Source: Lojkania enalia (Eukaryota > Ascomycota > Dothideomycetes > Pleosporales). From it: DNA of 43,942 bases. The translations under genes and the position numbers were made by a program. Positions 1-11,218 of this stretch are shown in pieces; the stretch's first letter is position 1; every line of letters begins with the position of its first letter. Below the pieces are notes generated by a model, which saw only the letters and a list, made by a program, of their open reading frames with translations, did no database searches and was not told where the DNA came from. The stretch spans positions 91,187 through 135,128 of the forward strand of contig ML986716.1 of the NCBI GenBank assembly GCA_010094045.1. The letters are read 5' to 3'.

Positions 1-146
1 ACGGTCGATATCACGCCGGATATCACGCTGGATATCAGCTAATATACCCCTTTTTCATGTACATAAATATGGCCCGCTGGCCATCTTCAATCAACCAGTT
101 CAGCTCCTCATCTCCCTCCCTAAGACAAGATTCGCCTCTCACCACA
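1..146 (+). repeat. Cop1-a LTR, right-hand 146 bp
   Basis: This matches the last 146 bp of the 204-bp LTR seen complete at 10727-10930 and 16185-16388. The match starts inside the run of 'gatatcac' repeats and ends in the canonical CA of 'ctcaccaca'. The copy lies on the plus strand, so it is the right end of a Cop1 element (or a solo LTR) whose body is left of the window. It is among the least mutated LTR copies here, keeping 'catgtacat' and 'cgctgg', so it is probably young. Sequence changes to FotA-a at 147. A flanking 'atata' at 147-151 could be the target duplication, but its partner is outside the window. Confidence 0.9.
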
Positions 147-600
147 ATATATATAAATTTAAATTACAATTAATACTTATATAAAAGTCCTTTATACGAT
201 TACTAAAAGAAGTATAAGAAGGATTCTTACAGCTTATAAAAGGTGCTGAGTTAATACTATATTAGAATACGCTTCTTTAAGCTTATAACTCTAAGTTTAA
301 AAGGTAATTAGAAGAAGTAACTAAGCGTAAAACGCGTAAAAGAAAGTATATTTAGTATAGTAGTATAGTATTATATAGTAAGAGATCTTTATATATAGCT
401 ACTAAAGCATCTATAAACTCTCAGCCCTTTAAAAAGACTTATAGTACTAATACTTAAGAAAGGGCCTAACCAGCTTAACGCTACTATAGTAACTATAGTA
501 AGACTAAATATAACGCTCATACATACTAAAAGGATAGTAGAGAAAATTCTAAATTAGATAAAAATATATTATATATAAAATCTCTTATTAGTATTAAGTA
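147..600 (+). pseudogene. FotA-a transposase, C-terminal fragment
   Basis: Plus-strand translation gives a Lys/Arg-rich stretch broken by many TAA/TAG codons. It corresponds to the C-terminal tail after the DDE core in the FotA-b transposase; similar basic tails occur in FotB and FotC. No catalytic residue is in this fragment. The 5' part of the gene is outside the window, separated by the Cop1-a insertion. The gene is dead by truncation and by point mutation. The exact end is uncertain because the true stop cannot be told from mutated Gln codons. Confidence 0.6.
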
Positions 601-684
601 AATTAACTTTTTATATATAGTATTTATTGCGTTAAAAAAAAGTAGTTACTTTAATAGTTTAGCCGCTTTAATAGTAGAATATAT
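147..684 (+). mobile_element. FotA-a, 3' end of a Fot1/pogo-like transposon
   Basis: This is the reverse complement of the left third of FotA-b (19427-19960). It runs from the Cop1-a insertion point to the 53-bp terminal inverted repeat, whose outer end here reads 'gaatatat' where FotA-b has 'gaatacgt'. The TA at 685-686 is the target duplication, after which FotB-a resumes. Only the transposase C-terminal part and 3' UTR are present; the rest lies left of the window beyond the Cop1-a insertion. It is heavily AT-converted. The terminal repeat keeps two copies of a subterminal motif based on 'ctatcgaagcggcta', degraded here. Confidence 0.85.
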
Positions 685-686
685 TA

Positions 687-2424
687 TCCTTAATTAAGTA
701 ATATCTATAGTACCCTTCTTATACGTATGTAAGTTATACCTAGTTTCTCTATAGTAACTATAATATATAGAAGCCTATTAACTCGTACCTAATTACGCTT
801 TACTTTAATATATTTCGCCCTCTAACTACTACTTAACCGCTATTTAAGCAATAATCTCTTCTCCCTCTATTTTTAATAAGGTACCTTACTTCTAAATCTA
901 CTTCTTTTTATACTATTTACGCGTTATAGTAGCTTTATTTACTTTTTTAAGGCTAGTAACTCGACTTTTCAATAATGTAGCTAAATAAAATATTACCTTA
1001 ACACCTTTTTCGAGCTAATTAATTACTATAATAATAGAAGTAGGTAATAAGCTTTTATACCTTTAAATCCAATCGCGAATTAATATTAATTAAGCTTCTA
1101 ATTTATGCTAGTTACTTCGTATTTTAGCTTCCTATATAAGAACCTCTAGCGCAGGTAGTATTAATATACGAAACTTTATATTAAGCTTTAATATTACTAC
1201 TTCTAGATTATATAGAACTAAACTAGCTCTTTAAAAGCTTATATAGATATTATCCTTTATAATTAATTGCTAGTAGATAGTACGGAAAGCTAGAAAGAAC
1301 TTAAGCTTTATAATATGATTAATATAGTCGCGGATTAGGCTCTTAATCTAACTACTATACGCTTACTTTAATAGCGAGAAGTAACTTATATTAAAAAGCT
1401 ATAAGAGGTATAATAAGTATAATAGTATATAGAGAGTATAGATTTTATTCTCCTTATAGATTACCTAGAATTCGAGCGAGTTATAGCTCTTATAGCTATT
1501 AAGAATAAGTAGTTACTATATACCTACTTAACGGTTCTTTATATATATAATAAAGTACTTTAGCTATTTAACTCTAAGATTATTAGTTGTCTATCTGTTA
1601 TTACTTAGTCCGATAGCCTAATTCTTAGGTATATTATTATCCTCGTACTAGGTAGAAAGGTAGTATTAGTTAGTAAAGATAATAAAAGGCGGGATCGCCT
1701 ACCTAGCAGTATTAATTCTCTAGATTACTATAACCTACTTATAATTCCCTAGCTATATAGCTTTTAGCCGACTATATCTTTCTAAACTAGTAACAACTAG
1801 TTTAGGTAATATCTTACCTATTATAAAGCTAGCTTTATTAAAATTGTAGATATCCTTATTATAGATACTATATATAACTTTCGTACGTGCTATAAGCTTA
1901 AACTAGGCTCTAATAATCTTAGAATCTTTATATAAAGCTTTCTAATAATTATATAGTCGATTAAGTCGTATTTTAAAGCTATTTATTTACTTAATAAAGT
2001 TCCTAGACTATTTCTAGCTAACCTATCTAGCGCTGTATTTAGTAAGCAGCTTATCTACTATATCTTATATAGTATTTAAAGAGGGTATAAATTCTTGTAA
2101 ATCTAGGTTAAATATATATATAATAATAGCCTCCTCTTCTAGCTTAGTAAGTTTCTTTGAATTTAGCTTATAATTATATTATATAGTAATTCCGTCGTAT
2201 TGTCGATATATTATTCTTTAGAAGATGTTATATATAGAAGTAGCGCGTCTTTTACTTTAAAGTTACTTGTTATTAATAGCTAAGATAGTTAGGGAGATAT
2301 CTACTTTATTACAGCTAGATTAAGCATTTATAGGTGAAGCTATTATTATTAGAAGGTAGAATATTATATAAAGTTGGTAAAATACCGCGCTTACTTATCT
2401 AGCGCGCTTACTTACTATTTATAT
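687..2424 (-). mobile_element. FotB-a, Fot1/pogo-like transposon interrupted by FotA-a
   Basis: This is a minus-strand copy of the FotB element seen complete at 38609-40461. The right terminal inverted repeat (about 2385-2424) ends 'ctatttatat', followed by the TA target duplication at 2425-2426 and then GyA-a sequence. The left end is cut off by FotA-a, which entered at a TA shortly inside the FotB 3' end. The missing FotB terminus must lie left of the window. It sits in GyA-a at a TATATA run, within 2 bp of where FotC entered GyA-c. Most ancestral C/G positions in CpA and CpG contexts are converted. Confidence 0.85.
700..2308 (-). pseudogene. FotB-a transposase (DDE_1, pogo/Fot1 type), RIP-degraded
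   Basis: The minus strand carries a degraded transposase colinear with FotB-b. Near 1475-1510 the second catalytic block reads LILNSYKSYNS, where the family has LILDGH.SH; near 1365-1395 the third block has FNI in place of the usual LDV. Both Asp positions are therefore Asn, the expected result of GAT to AAT. An N-terminal helix-turn-helix region lies near 2050-2300 and a Lys/Arg-rich tail near 700-1000. The frame is full of TAG and TAA. I estimated the start from alignment to FotB-b because no intact ATG is evident. Confidence 0.75.
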
Positions 2425-2426
2425 TA

Positions 2427-4310
2427 TATCTAACTATAGTATAAACTTTAGATATTTAAGTTTAAATAGATCCTTTTAACTATAATCTTTATTAGAAGTT
2501 AAATAAGTTTTAATTTTAAGTTTTTTTAACTAATATAATATTTTAAGTAGCTAGTAATTATATTAGATATAGATTAATAGATAGAGTTTTAAATAGTACT
2601 ATCTAAACTTTAGGTTATATAGAGGTTATAAAATAGTTACTTTAAAATCTCCTTTTATATTAGATTTAAGTAGTTTATAGTCTTTAATAACTATTTGAAT
2701 AGCCTATTAATAGATAGATAAATTAATAGATTATAAATATTAGATTAGATATTAGTTAGTAGTAAAAACTAGCTATTTATTCTTATAGTTTAAGTTTATA
2801 TAATATTTATATATCTAGAATTATTCTAGAATTAGCTAGTACTTTTCTAGTATAATTATATAAAGATATACTATCTCTAAATAGTTTAAATATTAGAGGG
2901 TTAAGATAACTAAATAGAAGATAGTTCCTCTATAAAAAACTTTTCTATTAAAGCTAGTTAAATATAGGTTATATAAAAGTTATATCTTTTAGAATTTTAA
3001 AATATATATAAAGTTTCTATAGATATAACTATAATTAGTAGCCCTAGTATTAATAAGAATATTAATATCTTACTAGACTAGGTCTTAATAGATTAAGAAA
3101 GAAGTTAAAATCTAGTAGTTCTATAATTATTTCTATAGAAACTAGTTCTATATATATATATAGAAATTTAGTATAGATATAATTTTAAAAAGTAACTTAC
3201 TTCTAAAATAGACCTTTTAGTAATATTCTAGTTAGTAAAGCTAGCTATATTTAAAAGTAAGAGTAATAGTCTTATTTATAAGATAATAAGTATATTAAAA
3301 ATCGGTTAAAGGATTCGTTAGAGGATTAGTTAGAGGATTAAGAGTAGAACCTATAAAGTATAGTAGAACTCTAAAACCCTTAACGGATTAATAGTAGAAG
3401 AGTATTATATTCTAGTAAAATATATTTTTTACTACTATATTTATAGTAATATTCTTTAAAGTCTATAGATATATAGCTAAAAGTATTAAGTTCTATAGTA
3501 TTTAAGTTCTTCTAGTAAGTAGTATAATACTTTAGTTGTTTATAGTAGTTGCTAGATAAGTAATATAGGTTAGTATTATATAGGGTGCTAAATATTATAA
3601 TACCTATTATAATATAGCAGAGCTAATTAGAGAGAGAATATTAGAGATATATAATTTATCTAGTCTTATTTAGTTTAGTATCTATAATTAGGTGTCGGAA
3701 TTTAGTAAAGTAAGTAGAAAACCTACTTTAGCCTTACTTTAAAGTCTCTAGTTTACTCTATACTATAGTCTTCTTATTCTAGTTACTATAGGTAGATTTT
3801 TAAAAAGCGACTAAGCTGTTTATAAAGTTAATACTCTTATCTATTAATAGGTTAACTAATATTGCTAGGTCTTATTCTAAATAGGAGTAGGTATATAAAA
3901 GGCGGGTATATTTAGTCGGGTATTAGTTAGCATTTCCTTTTAATTTATAATAGAGCTTTCTAATAAAGTATAAAAGTTTTAAACATTTACTAGAAAATAT
4001 TAAAAAGTTAAATAGTTAAAATAGAAATATAGATTATATATAATTTTAGAAGGATTAGGAGTTAATATAGGTATCTATTTAGAAGCTAGAGTTGTAGATT
4101 AAATTAGGCTAAGAATAGATAATAGTTCTATTACTATTAATATACTAGTAGCTAGTAGAGGAATAGCTATTTAATAGCTACTAAATTCCCTTTAAATTAC
4201 TTTAAGGTCTAACTTATAATAGTTCTTCTAGATAACTAAGGCCTTTACTAGTATCTTATTCTTCTACTATAAAAAGTCTAGTTTACTTTAAATCCTTTTA
4301 AATATATTAA
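2427..4310 (-). pseudogene. GyA-a gag and start of protease, RIP-degraded
   Basis: Minus-strand coding remnants line up with the gag gene of GyA-b. The original start would be near 4305, where GyA-b has ATGCTTAAAGAG. The first part would encode a Leu/Lys/Glu-rich coiled-coil-like stretch. The retroviral-type zinc knuckle would be near 3400-3450. The segment continues towards the protease before FotB-a interrupts it at 2426. The frame is saturated with stops and there is a short internal deletion. In the family, Gag forms the cytoplasmic virus-like particle; nothing functional remains here. Confidence 0.65.
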
Positions 4311-4329
4311 TAAACGCGTTTTTATTTAT
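2427..4329 (-). mobile_element. GyA-a, 5' internal part of a Ty3/gypsy element
   Basis: This is a minus-strand gypsy segment matching GyA-b over about 22780-24730. Its left edge is the FotB-a insertion. Its right edge, with target duplication 'tttat' at 4325-4329, is the GyA-b insertion. GyA-a resumes after GyA-b with the same 'tttat' at 25065-25069, a 29-bp leader remnant and its 5' LTR (25099-25401). It is the most AT-converted GyA copy. Relative to GyA-b it also lacks roughly 20-30 bp near 3440-3460, just beside the zinc-knuckle region. Confidence 0.85.
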
Positions 4330-4565
4330 TATTATAGACGTTTATATACAGTTAGTTAATCGTACTTTAGGTAGTTAATTCTATTACTATATACTATATA
4401 TAAATATTAAAATGTTATATAAAGAATAGAAATATCTATATTATATAGGTTTTTATAGGGGCTAGATCTATACTACTATACGGGCTAGCTGGGTCGGCGA
4501 AACCTTCCTCTATTATAGTTATAATAAGTCGGTTATATTCCAGCTAGCAGCTAATAGCTATTACT
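4330..4565 (-). repeat. GyA-b 3' LTR, outer part
   Basis: These 236 bp match the distal part of the 302-303-bp GyA LTR. They start with 'tattatagacg', the reverse complement of the LTR end, and stop at the GyB-a insertion with its 'ttact' target copy at 4561-4565. The remaining 67 bp are at 17431-17497, and 236 plus 67 equals the expected 303 bp. The 'tttat' just outside (4325-4329) is the element's own target duplication. Confidence 0.9.
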
Positions 4566-4844
4566 TATAACAGCGTAGGTAAGATAATAGGTCCGAATAC
4601 GGTACAAATCTACTTAGAGGTATATAGGAGTATGTAGGGGTTCAGGGACCTAGGAATTCTATTAACACCTATAGGCCTTATACGAAAAGATATAGGAAAA
4701 CTACTAAGCTACTTATAAGGGAGTATATAACTATATATAGAAGGGAAAAGAGGTAGAACCGGGGGTAGAATAAGATAAGTAAAAAGCTTTAGAATAAGAT
4801 TATATATAAAGCTCTTCGTAGAACGATTTCTTTATATTATTATA
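4566..4844 (-). repeat. GyB-a 3' LTR (279 bp)
   Basis: In element orientation the LTR begins 'tataataatataaag', where the better-preserved GyB-b has 'tgtaacgatgtaaag', and ends 'gctgttata'. The internal side at 4845 begins with a pyrimidine-rich 'ctaccctcctcc', which in element orientation is a purine-rich polypurine tract directly before the LTR. The length equals that of the 5' LTR at 17147-17425. Confidence 0.9.
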
Positions 4845-5900
4845 CTACCCTCCTCCTTATAGGCTGATAGTTCCTATCTATACTAGTTCGGGAGGGAATT
4901 GGGGCTATTATAGATGGGTTCTAGTATAAAGAAATTTCTTTAAGGAGGTATTTACTAGTAAGAGCTAATATACACGGTTACCTATAGAGATACGTTTATT
5001 AACGTAATATTAAGTAAGGTTTTTACAGTAAGTATAATTAACCTATATATTAGCTAGTAATTACTATTATAACGGTTTATTAATATTATAATTTCGTCGC
5101 ATATAGTAACGAGCGTTTACCAGCTTTAGTATATTACCAGGTTGCTATTAACTAAGCTTCCTTAACTAAACAATAACTTCTACTCTATATATATTATTGT
5201 ACGTTTCTAGTACTATTAATTATTAAAATATTACTAATACCTTATAGAAAAAAATTAATTAATATACTACTCTACCCACCTTCTAAAGCCTCTTTAAAGG
5301 TCTTCTAAGTTATCTACCTTTAGACTATACGCGCGCTCGCCCGCGGGCAGTATATAATATTTACTTTTTAGTCTCTAAGATTAAAAAAATACGAGTATTA
5401 TACCTTATAAAATAAAAAGTGTAACCCCGTACGAATCGCATCTAATACTAGTAGAATACTTACTACTAACGCACTTATAGATCCCCTCCTACTATAAGAA
5501 GGAGTTTCTAGTCCTCTAGGGCTATCTTAAACTATAGGCGGCGGCCCGATACGTAGAGGATAAAAAGGATAAAAAGGTAGCCTTTAAGGCTGTTTTAGAA
5601 TCTACTTATAGCCTAGTACTTATAGCCTAGATTATAAAAAGTTAGGAAGATAGCCTTCTTACAACTAGTATTTAAGTAGCTTTATTCTACTAGAGTATTA
5701 AGTTGCTCTATTAGGTTTTAACTCTAAAGGCTCTAGTATCTAGCCTTTAAGCTAATATTACAGCGCTCTTAGGCGGCTAAAAATAAAATAGGGGAGGTTT
5801 AAGAAAAGTCCGGAGGGAAGAAAAGGGAAGAAGAGTAGAGGAGAAGAGGACTAGGGAGGTATCTAATAGCCTACTATTAGATCCTCCAGATTTTATAGAA
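4845..5900 (-). other. GyB-a 3' region without recognisable coding
   Basis: About 1 kb separates the chromodomain end from the 3' LTR. I find no sustained reading frame or familiar motif on either strand. Two things stand out. One is a CG-rich patch at 5331-5348 ('cgcgcgctcgcccgcggg') that has escaped the surrounding AT conversion. The other is a purine-rich plus-strand stretch near 5795-5860. It could be a 3' UTR, the degraded tail of pol, or an extra ORF too damaged to recognise. No terminal repeats suggest a further nested insertion. Confidence 0.5.
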
Positions 5901-8900
5901 GAGTAATTTTAGGCCTATAATTTAGTTTTCTAATCTACTACTTAACTCTTATATATTATTATCTACCAGATAATCTATATTCTCTATACTATCTTTATAT
6001 ACCTTAATCTATTTAGTTAGAGCCTTTAGGGGTTCTAGCTAATTTAGATACTTATTATAACAAGCTCTTAGCTTATAAAGCGAACCTATAAAATTTAAGG
6101 CTTTATACTAGATTAGGTTAGAATTATATCCTACCTATTTTATACAGTATTTAAGGGTCTTATAATATAACTTACTAGCTAGTATTTCTTTAACCTTCTA
6201 CTCTTCTACCCTATTAATAGCGATAGCGGGTGGTTTTAGAGCTTCTTATCTAGGTAAAGGGTCCTAGGGGTTCTTATATAGTAGGTTTAGTGCGAAGATA
6301 TTATATATACTTAACCCTAGGGGTAGCTATAAGTAGTATAAGTTTCTAACCTACTCTAGTACTTTAAAAAAGCCCTTCTATTAATCGGATAGCTTTTAGC
6401 TAGGTCTCTAGACCGTAAGGTTCTTAGTATTTAGGTAGACTATATTACTAATCTACTAATCAATTAGTTACTAGTAATAGTTAATAATAGATTATATACG
6501 ATCCTAAACCTTCTTAATATTAGCCTTTACGGTTTTCTAGGTTATATATATACAAGTTACTAAAGCTAAAATATTTTTACAATTTAATTTTTCTATTATA
6601 GTAATAGGATTAATAGAATATTTCTAATCCTAACTCTAATAGGGCTTAGATCCGTATAGGATCTAATATAAGAATATTCCAATAGTTATATAAGGTAGAG
6701 TTGCTTATACTTAGTTAATTATAGGTAATAGAAAACTCTAGTTATTTTAATAGAAGAATATAAAAGAGCGCAGTCTCTGATTAATATACTTATTTATAAT
6801 CTCTATCTATCCGTCAGTCTTTTTATAATAAGTAGTAGATAGTTTAATCTTTACGCCTAAAATACAGCAGAATTTAGACTAGAAACTAGATATAAACTAA
6901 GGTCTTTAGTCTAAAATAATAGTTTCGGGCGTATAGCTAAAGTAGTATACCTATTAAATAAATAATTCGGCTATTCCCCATACGTTAATTATATAATAGT
7001 AGGAAATAGATACAGCATATTTAGATAGACGATCGATTACTACTATAATCTAATTATATCCGGACTTATCTATAGGAAAATCCTTAAAGTTAATATACAG
7101 GTACTATATTAGTTAATTTAGTATAGGAAGTAGGTAGATAAAATCTAGGGTTCAAGTTTATATTAAATAAGCTTTATAATATAGAATGTAATTCTATATA
7201 TATCGTTTATAAGTAGCTTCTATACCCTTCTAGTAGTACTTCTAGAATAGTAACTAATAGGTTTTAGTAGCGTTTAGGTATGCAGAGGATACTTAGTTAT
7301 AAGCCTCTCGTATAAGCTATATATAAAGGCCTAAATCTAATAGAATATATAAGCGATTATTATAGAGAAGTAGTCCGTTCTCTATCTAATACTTATAGGG
7401 TAAAAGGGTGCGTTTCTATATAAAGGAGGCTTAGTTTTCCTATAATAATATATCGATTAACTCTAGAGAGTCTAGTAATATAACCTACTCCTAGCCTTTA
7501 ATAACATTTAATATAGCCGCTTAAGTTATTATTTAGATAATATAGGACTAGACTAATTTAATATTAATTTAGGGGTGAAGTTGATGCGGTCTAAATAGAA
7601 CTCTTAACTAGTTATTGGTTTAAGCCGCTTTTAAGTTTTCTATATCTTATTTATAATAACTAAGAATATCTACTCTAATATTATTCTTACCTAGGGTATA
7701 CTCGATTTAGAACTAATACTAAACTAATTTCTTAGTCTAATAAACTTAATAAATATTAAGTACCTTTATAGTTATAAAATATTTGAGTAAGCGATAATTA
7801 ATATATACTAGAGTTCTAGTAGCTATAGAAGTAAGTTCTACCCTCTATTACTTAAACGCAGTAATAATTGCGAACAGTTCCTTATTATAGATCTTCTAGT
7901 TTAGTTCCGAACCGGATAGAACTTTACTATAAAATACTATAGGGTACTATTTTCTGTTAGAATGTTTCTATAATAATACTCTTATAACTACTTTATTAGA
8001 GGCGTTAGTTTCTATTTTTATTTCTAATGTAGGGTTAAAGTAGTAGAGTATAGGTATACTTAATAGGACTAACTTCAATTTCTTAAAGGTAATATTACAT
8101 TCTAAAGTCTATATAAAAGGGGTTATAAGACTCTATAGTACAATAATTAGCTTTACAACACGCGAGAATTCCAGTATAAACTATTAATAGAATCTAGTAA
8201 AACCTAAGAAGGATTTTACACCTATTATAGTAGTAGGTAGCTGTTAGTTATATAGTACTTCTACCTTCTCTAGATTAACCTTAAGGCCTTTATTTAATAG
8301 AATATAGCTAAGATATTTAGTTCAGGTAATATAGAATTTGCTCTTCTTAATATCAACTTATAACCCTACTTAACATAATCTCTCAAGAACTTTCTTAACA
8401 TAGATAACGTATATCACCTCGTCTTCAAAGTAGATAAGAATATTATCTAGGTAAGTAATATAGAAGTTATCTAGATAGTCGATTAGTACGTCGTTTATAT
8501 AGCGCTAGTAAGTTGCTAGGCTATTATACAATCTAAAAGGTAGAACTTTATACTTATAAGTTCCGTATCGAGTCTAAAAAGTAGTATATTCTTTAGAACT
8601 AGAGTCTATTTTAATCTTATTAAAGGCTATGCGAATATTAAACTTAGTAAAAATTACTACTTTAATAGGCCTAAACAGGAGTTTATCTATATATAGTATC
8701 GGATATACATCTTTATAGGTAAAAATGTTAAGTTTACGATAATCTATATAGATATATAGGTTGCTATTAAATTTGCAGACGTAAAGGATTAGAAATATAA
8801 AAGAGCTCCGACTCTACTTAATATACCTATACTATAGATTATCTATAATATACTTTTTAGTTGCTTCTAGCTTCTTAATATTCTACTTATATAACGGGCT

Positions 8901-9750
8901 GTAACTATTAGAGAGGAGTTCTATAAGAACAATCTTATAATTATAAGAGTAGTATTCTAGTAATTAATAAGCCGCAGTTTTACTAAATATATCCTAATAC
9001 TTATAATATTTAGATAGTAATTAAAGATTTACTAGTACTTTGTTTTCAACCTCGTCTTCTAGCTCTAGGGCTTACTTATCTTTAATCAGCCGCTCGATTT
9101 TATATAGAAATATAGAGAAAAACTCGTTCTCTTTCCTCTTTATATTAAAGTAAAAAGTATTAGCTAAGATAAGAGCAATAATAGGAGAATAGACTTTCTT
9201 TAGATTAGGTTTAGACTTTATTATATATAGGCGTATAAGAGCTCTAAGCTTATTTAAACTATAGGCTATAGAAGACCGATATAGTTTTAGTAGTCTTAAT
9301 AGACCCTTAATATAATAGATAGTCAGACTATAAAACTACTAATACTAGTCCTTTTCCTATAAAGTATTATGTTGCTAGATATTTAACTCTACCTTCTTAT
9401 CGCGTGCTGGCTGAGTTAATTATATAAGAAGAGAAGGTAAAGGATTATAAGTAGTAGGATATTTAGAGGGCTATATAATCCGATTCTTATCTATATCTAG
9501 CTGGAGTTGAAAATAATATAACTATTTAATACTAATAATATAATCCTAAATACCTAGATCTATAATAATAAATAGGTAGTTTTAGATAGTTCTTCTATTA
9601 ATTCGCAGGTATAAGTAAATATACTAATTAACTAAAGTTTAGATTCAGTCCTAAAAACCTTTAATAATAATTTTAAAAGGTAAGTACTATATTAATATAT
9701 ATAGAGCTTAGAAGAGTAATCTAACTACTATAGAATTAAAGAATAGGAAG
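5900..9750 (-). pseudogene. GyB-a pol: protease, RT, RNase H, integrase, chromodomain
   Basis: On the minus strand a clear gypsy Pol runs from about 9750 to 5900, broken by many TAG/TAA but readable in blocks. RT is at about 8800-8200: a Tyr-Gly-Thr-Tyr-Lys-Tyr block, then YLDNILIY at about 8430-8453 (the YxDD motif with the second Asp changed to Asn), then SFLGFTRFY at about 8190-8220. Integrase is at about 7100-6750: VVIDRLSKYA near 7020-7050, then 'LD.RP.FIS' and a '.TDG.IE' block near 6800. The chromodomain is at about 6230-6000, with VEE.KVKEILASK, then LKYCIK.VGYN and a Phe-Ile-Gly-Ser block, the usual fungal chromovirus arrangement. Family knowledge: the chromodomain steers integration to heterochromatin. 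Confidence 0.85.
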
Positions 9751-10721
9751 CTTTAGGTACTAGTATTAATAAGGGCGTTTAATTATATACTAACATCTTT
9801 TAAATATAGAATAGTAGAAATTTAGAAGTACTTTCCTCTAAATAAATATAACAAATCGATGTTTAATAAGTTATACTTACTTAAGCCTAAAACGGAAAGT
9901 TTTTCTAGGCGTCTCTATTTCCTACCTAAGAACTATCTAGGTAGTATTTATTTACGTCTAGAACCTTTTCTTCTTTAATCTTCTCTTATTTAACCTCTAT
10001 CTCTTATACTTTAAAGACTATATATTTATTTATAAAGTATCCTAGTTTACTATAATTATAATAATTACCTAGGGTTATATACCTTTTAGGTGCGAGAGTC
10101 TTACTAGATTATTAGAAAGTAATTATAGTAGAATAAGGTATTAATACTAGAGTAGATTAGAGTAGTATTAGATTATAAGTTACCTTAGATAAACTCTTAG
10201 AAATCTTCTAGTACTAATCTAAATTTATTTTAGCTACAACTTATAGGCTAGTAGTTCGTTTTAAAAGGCTAGGAATACTTCTCCTTTCTATATCGTAGGC
10301 TATTAAGTAGGCGACTATAGTATTAAAGAAGCCTTTCTATATAAGCTTAAAGCTAAGGTTTAGTATCTTTAGGTTGGGGAGAATCTTATTCTATAGGTAG
10401 AAGAACTACTTAGATTAGAATATAGATCCCCTAATAGCTGTACTAATAAAACAAGCTTTAAAAGTTGGGAACACTTCTCTCTTATTTATTCTTAGGACCT
10501 GAAACGCCTGTTATACTTCTATCTCTTTATTATCTATAATAAAATATAATTATAGAAGTAAAATTATTTCTTCTATATTCTTAAACTAATACTAGTCCGA
10601 TTTAGCTAGGTATTTTAGCTCTAGATACCCTTTCGCAGTACTAGAAGTATATCCTTATACTAATACTATACGTATATACTCTATTAGATAATAATCTATA
10701 TTAATCTTAAATTAGTCTAGG
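9750..10721 (-). pseudogene. GyB-a gag, part downstream of Cop1-b
   Basis: Minus-strand sequence that aligns with GyB-b 43480-43942 in reverse complement, continuing beyond it. Near 10040-10090 it encodes NYYNYSKLGYFINK, a Gag zinc knuckle in which the Cys residues of the CCHC pattern are Tyr or Ser, as TGY to TAY transitions would produce. The upstream half, after the Cop1-b insertion and its 'attaa' duplication (10722-10726 and 16389-16393), continues into 16394 onwards. I could not fix the start codon. The gene is dead by stops and by the copia insertion. Confidence 0.7.
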
Positions 10722-10726
10722 ATTAA

Positions 10727-10930
10727 TATTATAGGGATTTTCGGCTAGTCTACTAAGCTGTATCAGATATCGACGTACGATATTACGGTCAATATCACGC
10801 CGGATATTACGCTGGATATTAGCTGATATACCCCTTTTTCATATACATAAATATGGCCCGCTAGCCATCTTCAATCAACCAGTTCAGCTCCTTATCTCCC
10901 TCCCTGAGACAAGATTCGCCTCTCACCATA
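10727..10930 (+). repeat. Cop1-b 5' LTR (204 bp)
   Basis: It starts 'tattatagggatttt' and ends 'ctcaccata', so the expected TG...CA ends are converted to TA...TA here. It contains a cluster of imperfect 'gatatcacg'-type repeats, then 'catatacataaatatggcc', a plausible TATA-containing promoter (inference). It differs from the 3' LTR only by transitions, for example 'ctactaag' against 'ctaccgag'. Confidence 0.93.
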
Positions 10931-11218
10931 GTTATAAGCCTAGTTACCGCACTAAAATAACTGCAACTCAACCTTTTTATATATATATCGCGATCGATAT
11001 TATACCTTTTTTATTTAGTGTCGTAATATCGCGATATTATTATCTTTATCGTTTACCAACGATTTTTTTAGGCACTCAGCCATTAGAATTACGTGCAAAT
11101 TCTGTACTTTATAAGCCTATTAACATGCTGTATCGCGTTTAAGGCTATTTTATTCTCCAGTATTAATATATCCCAGTATATTTCTAGTATTGTAACGGTT
11201 GTATACTCTTCTATAGCT
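10931..11218 (+). other. Cop1-b leader between 5' LTR and polyprotein
   Basis: This 288-bp untranslated leader has 'gttataagcctagttaccgc' directly after the LTR, where the primer-binding site should be. I do not recognise which tRNA (or tRNA fragment) it would pair with. The same leader occurs in reverse complement in Cop1-c (40464-40817), where it carries an extra ~70-bp tandem copy of the segment that ends near 11150. Confidence 0.6.

Noticed and set aside
10931..10960. Identified tRNA primer-binding site for Cop1
   Set aside because: The bases after the LTR do not match a tRNA 3' end that I can recognise; copia elements may use an internal tRNA fragment, so I left it unnamed.
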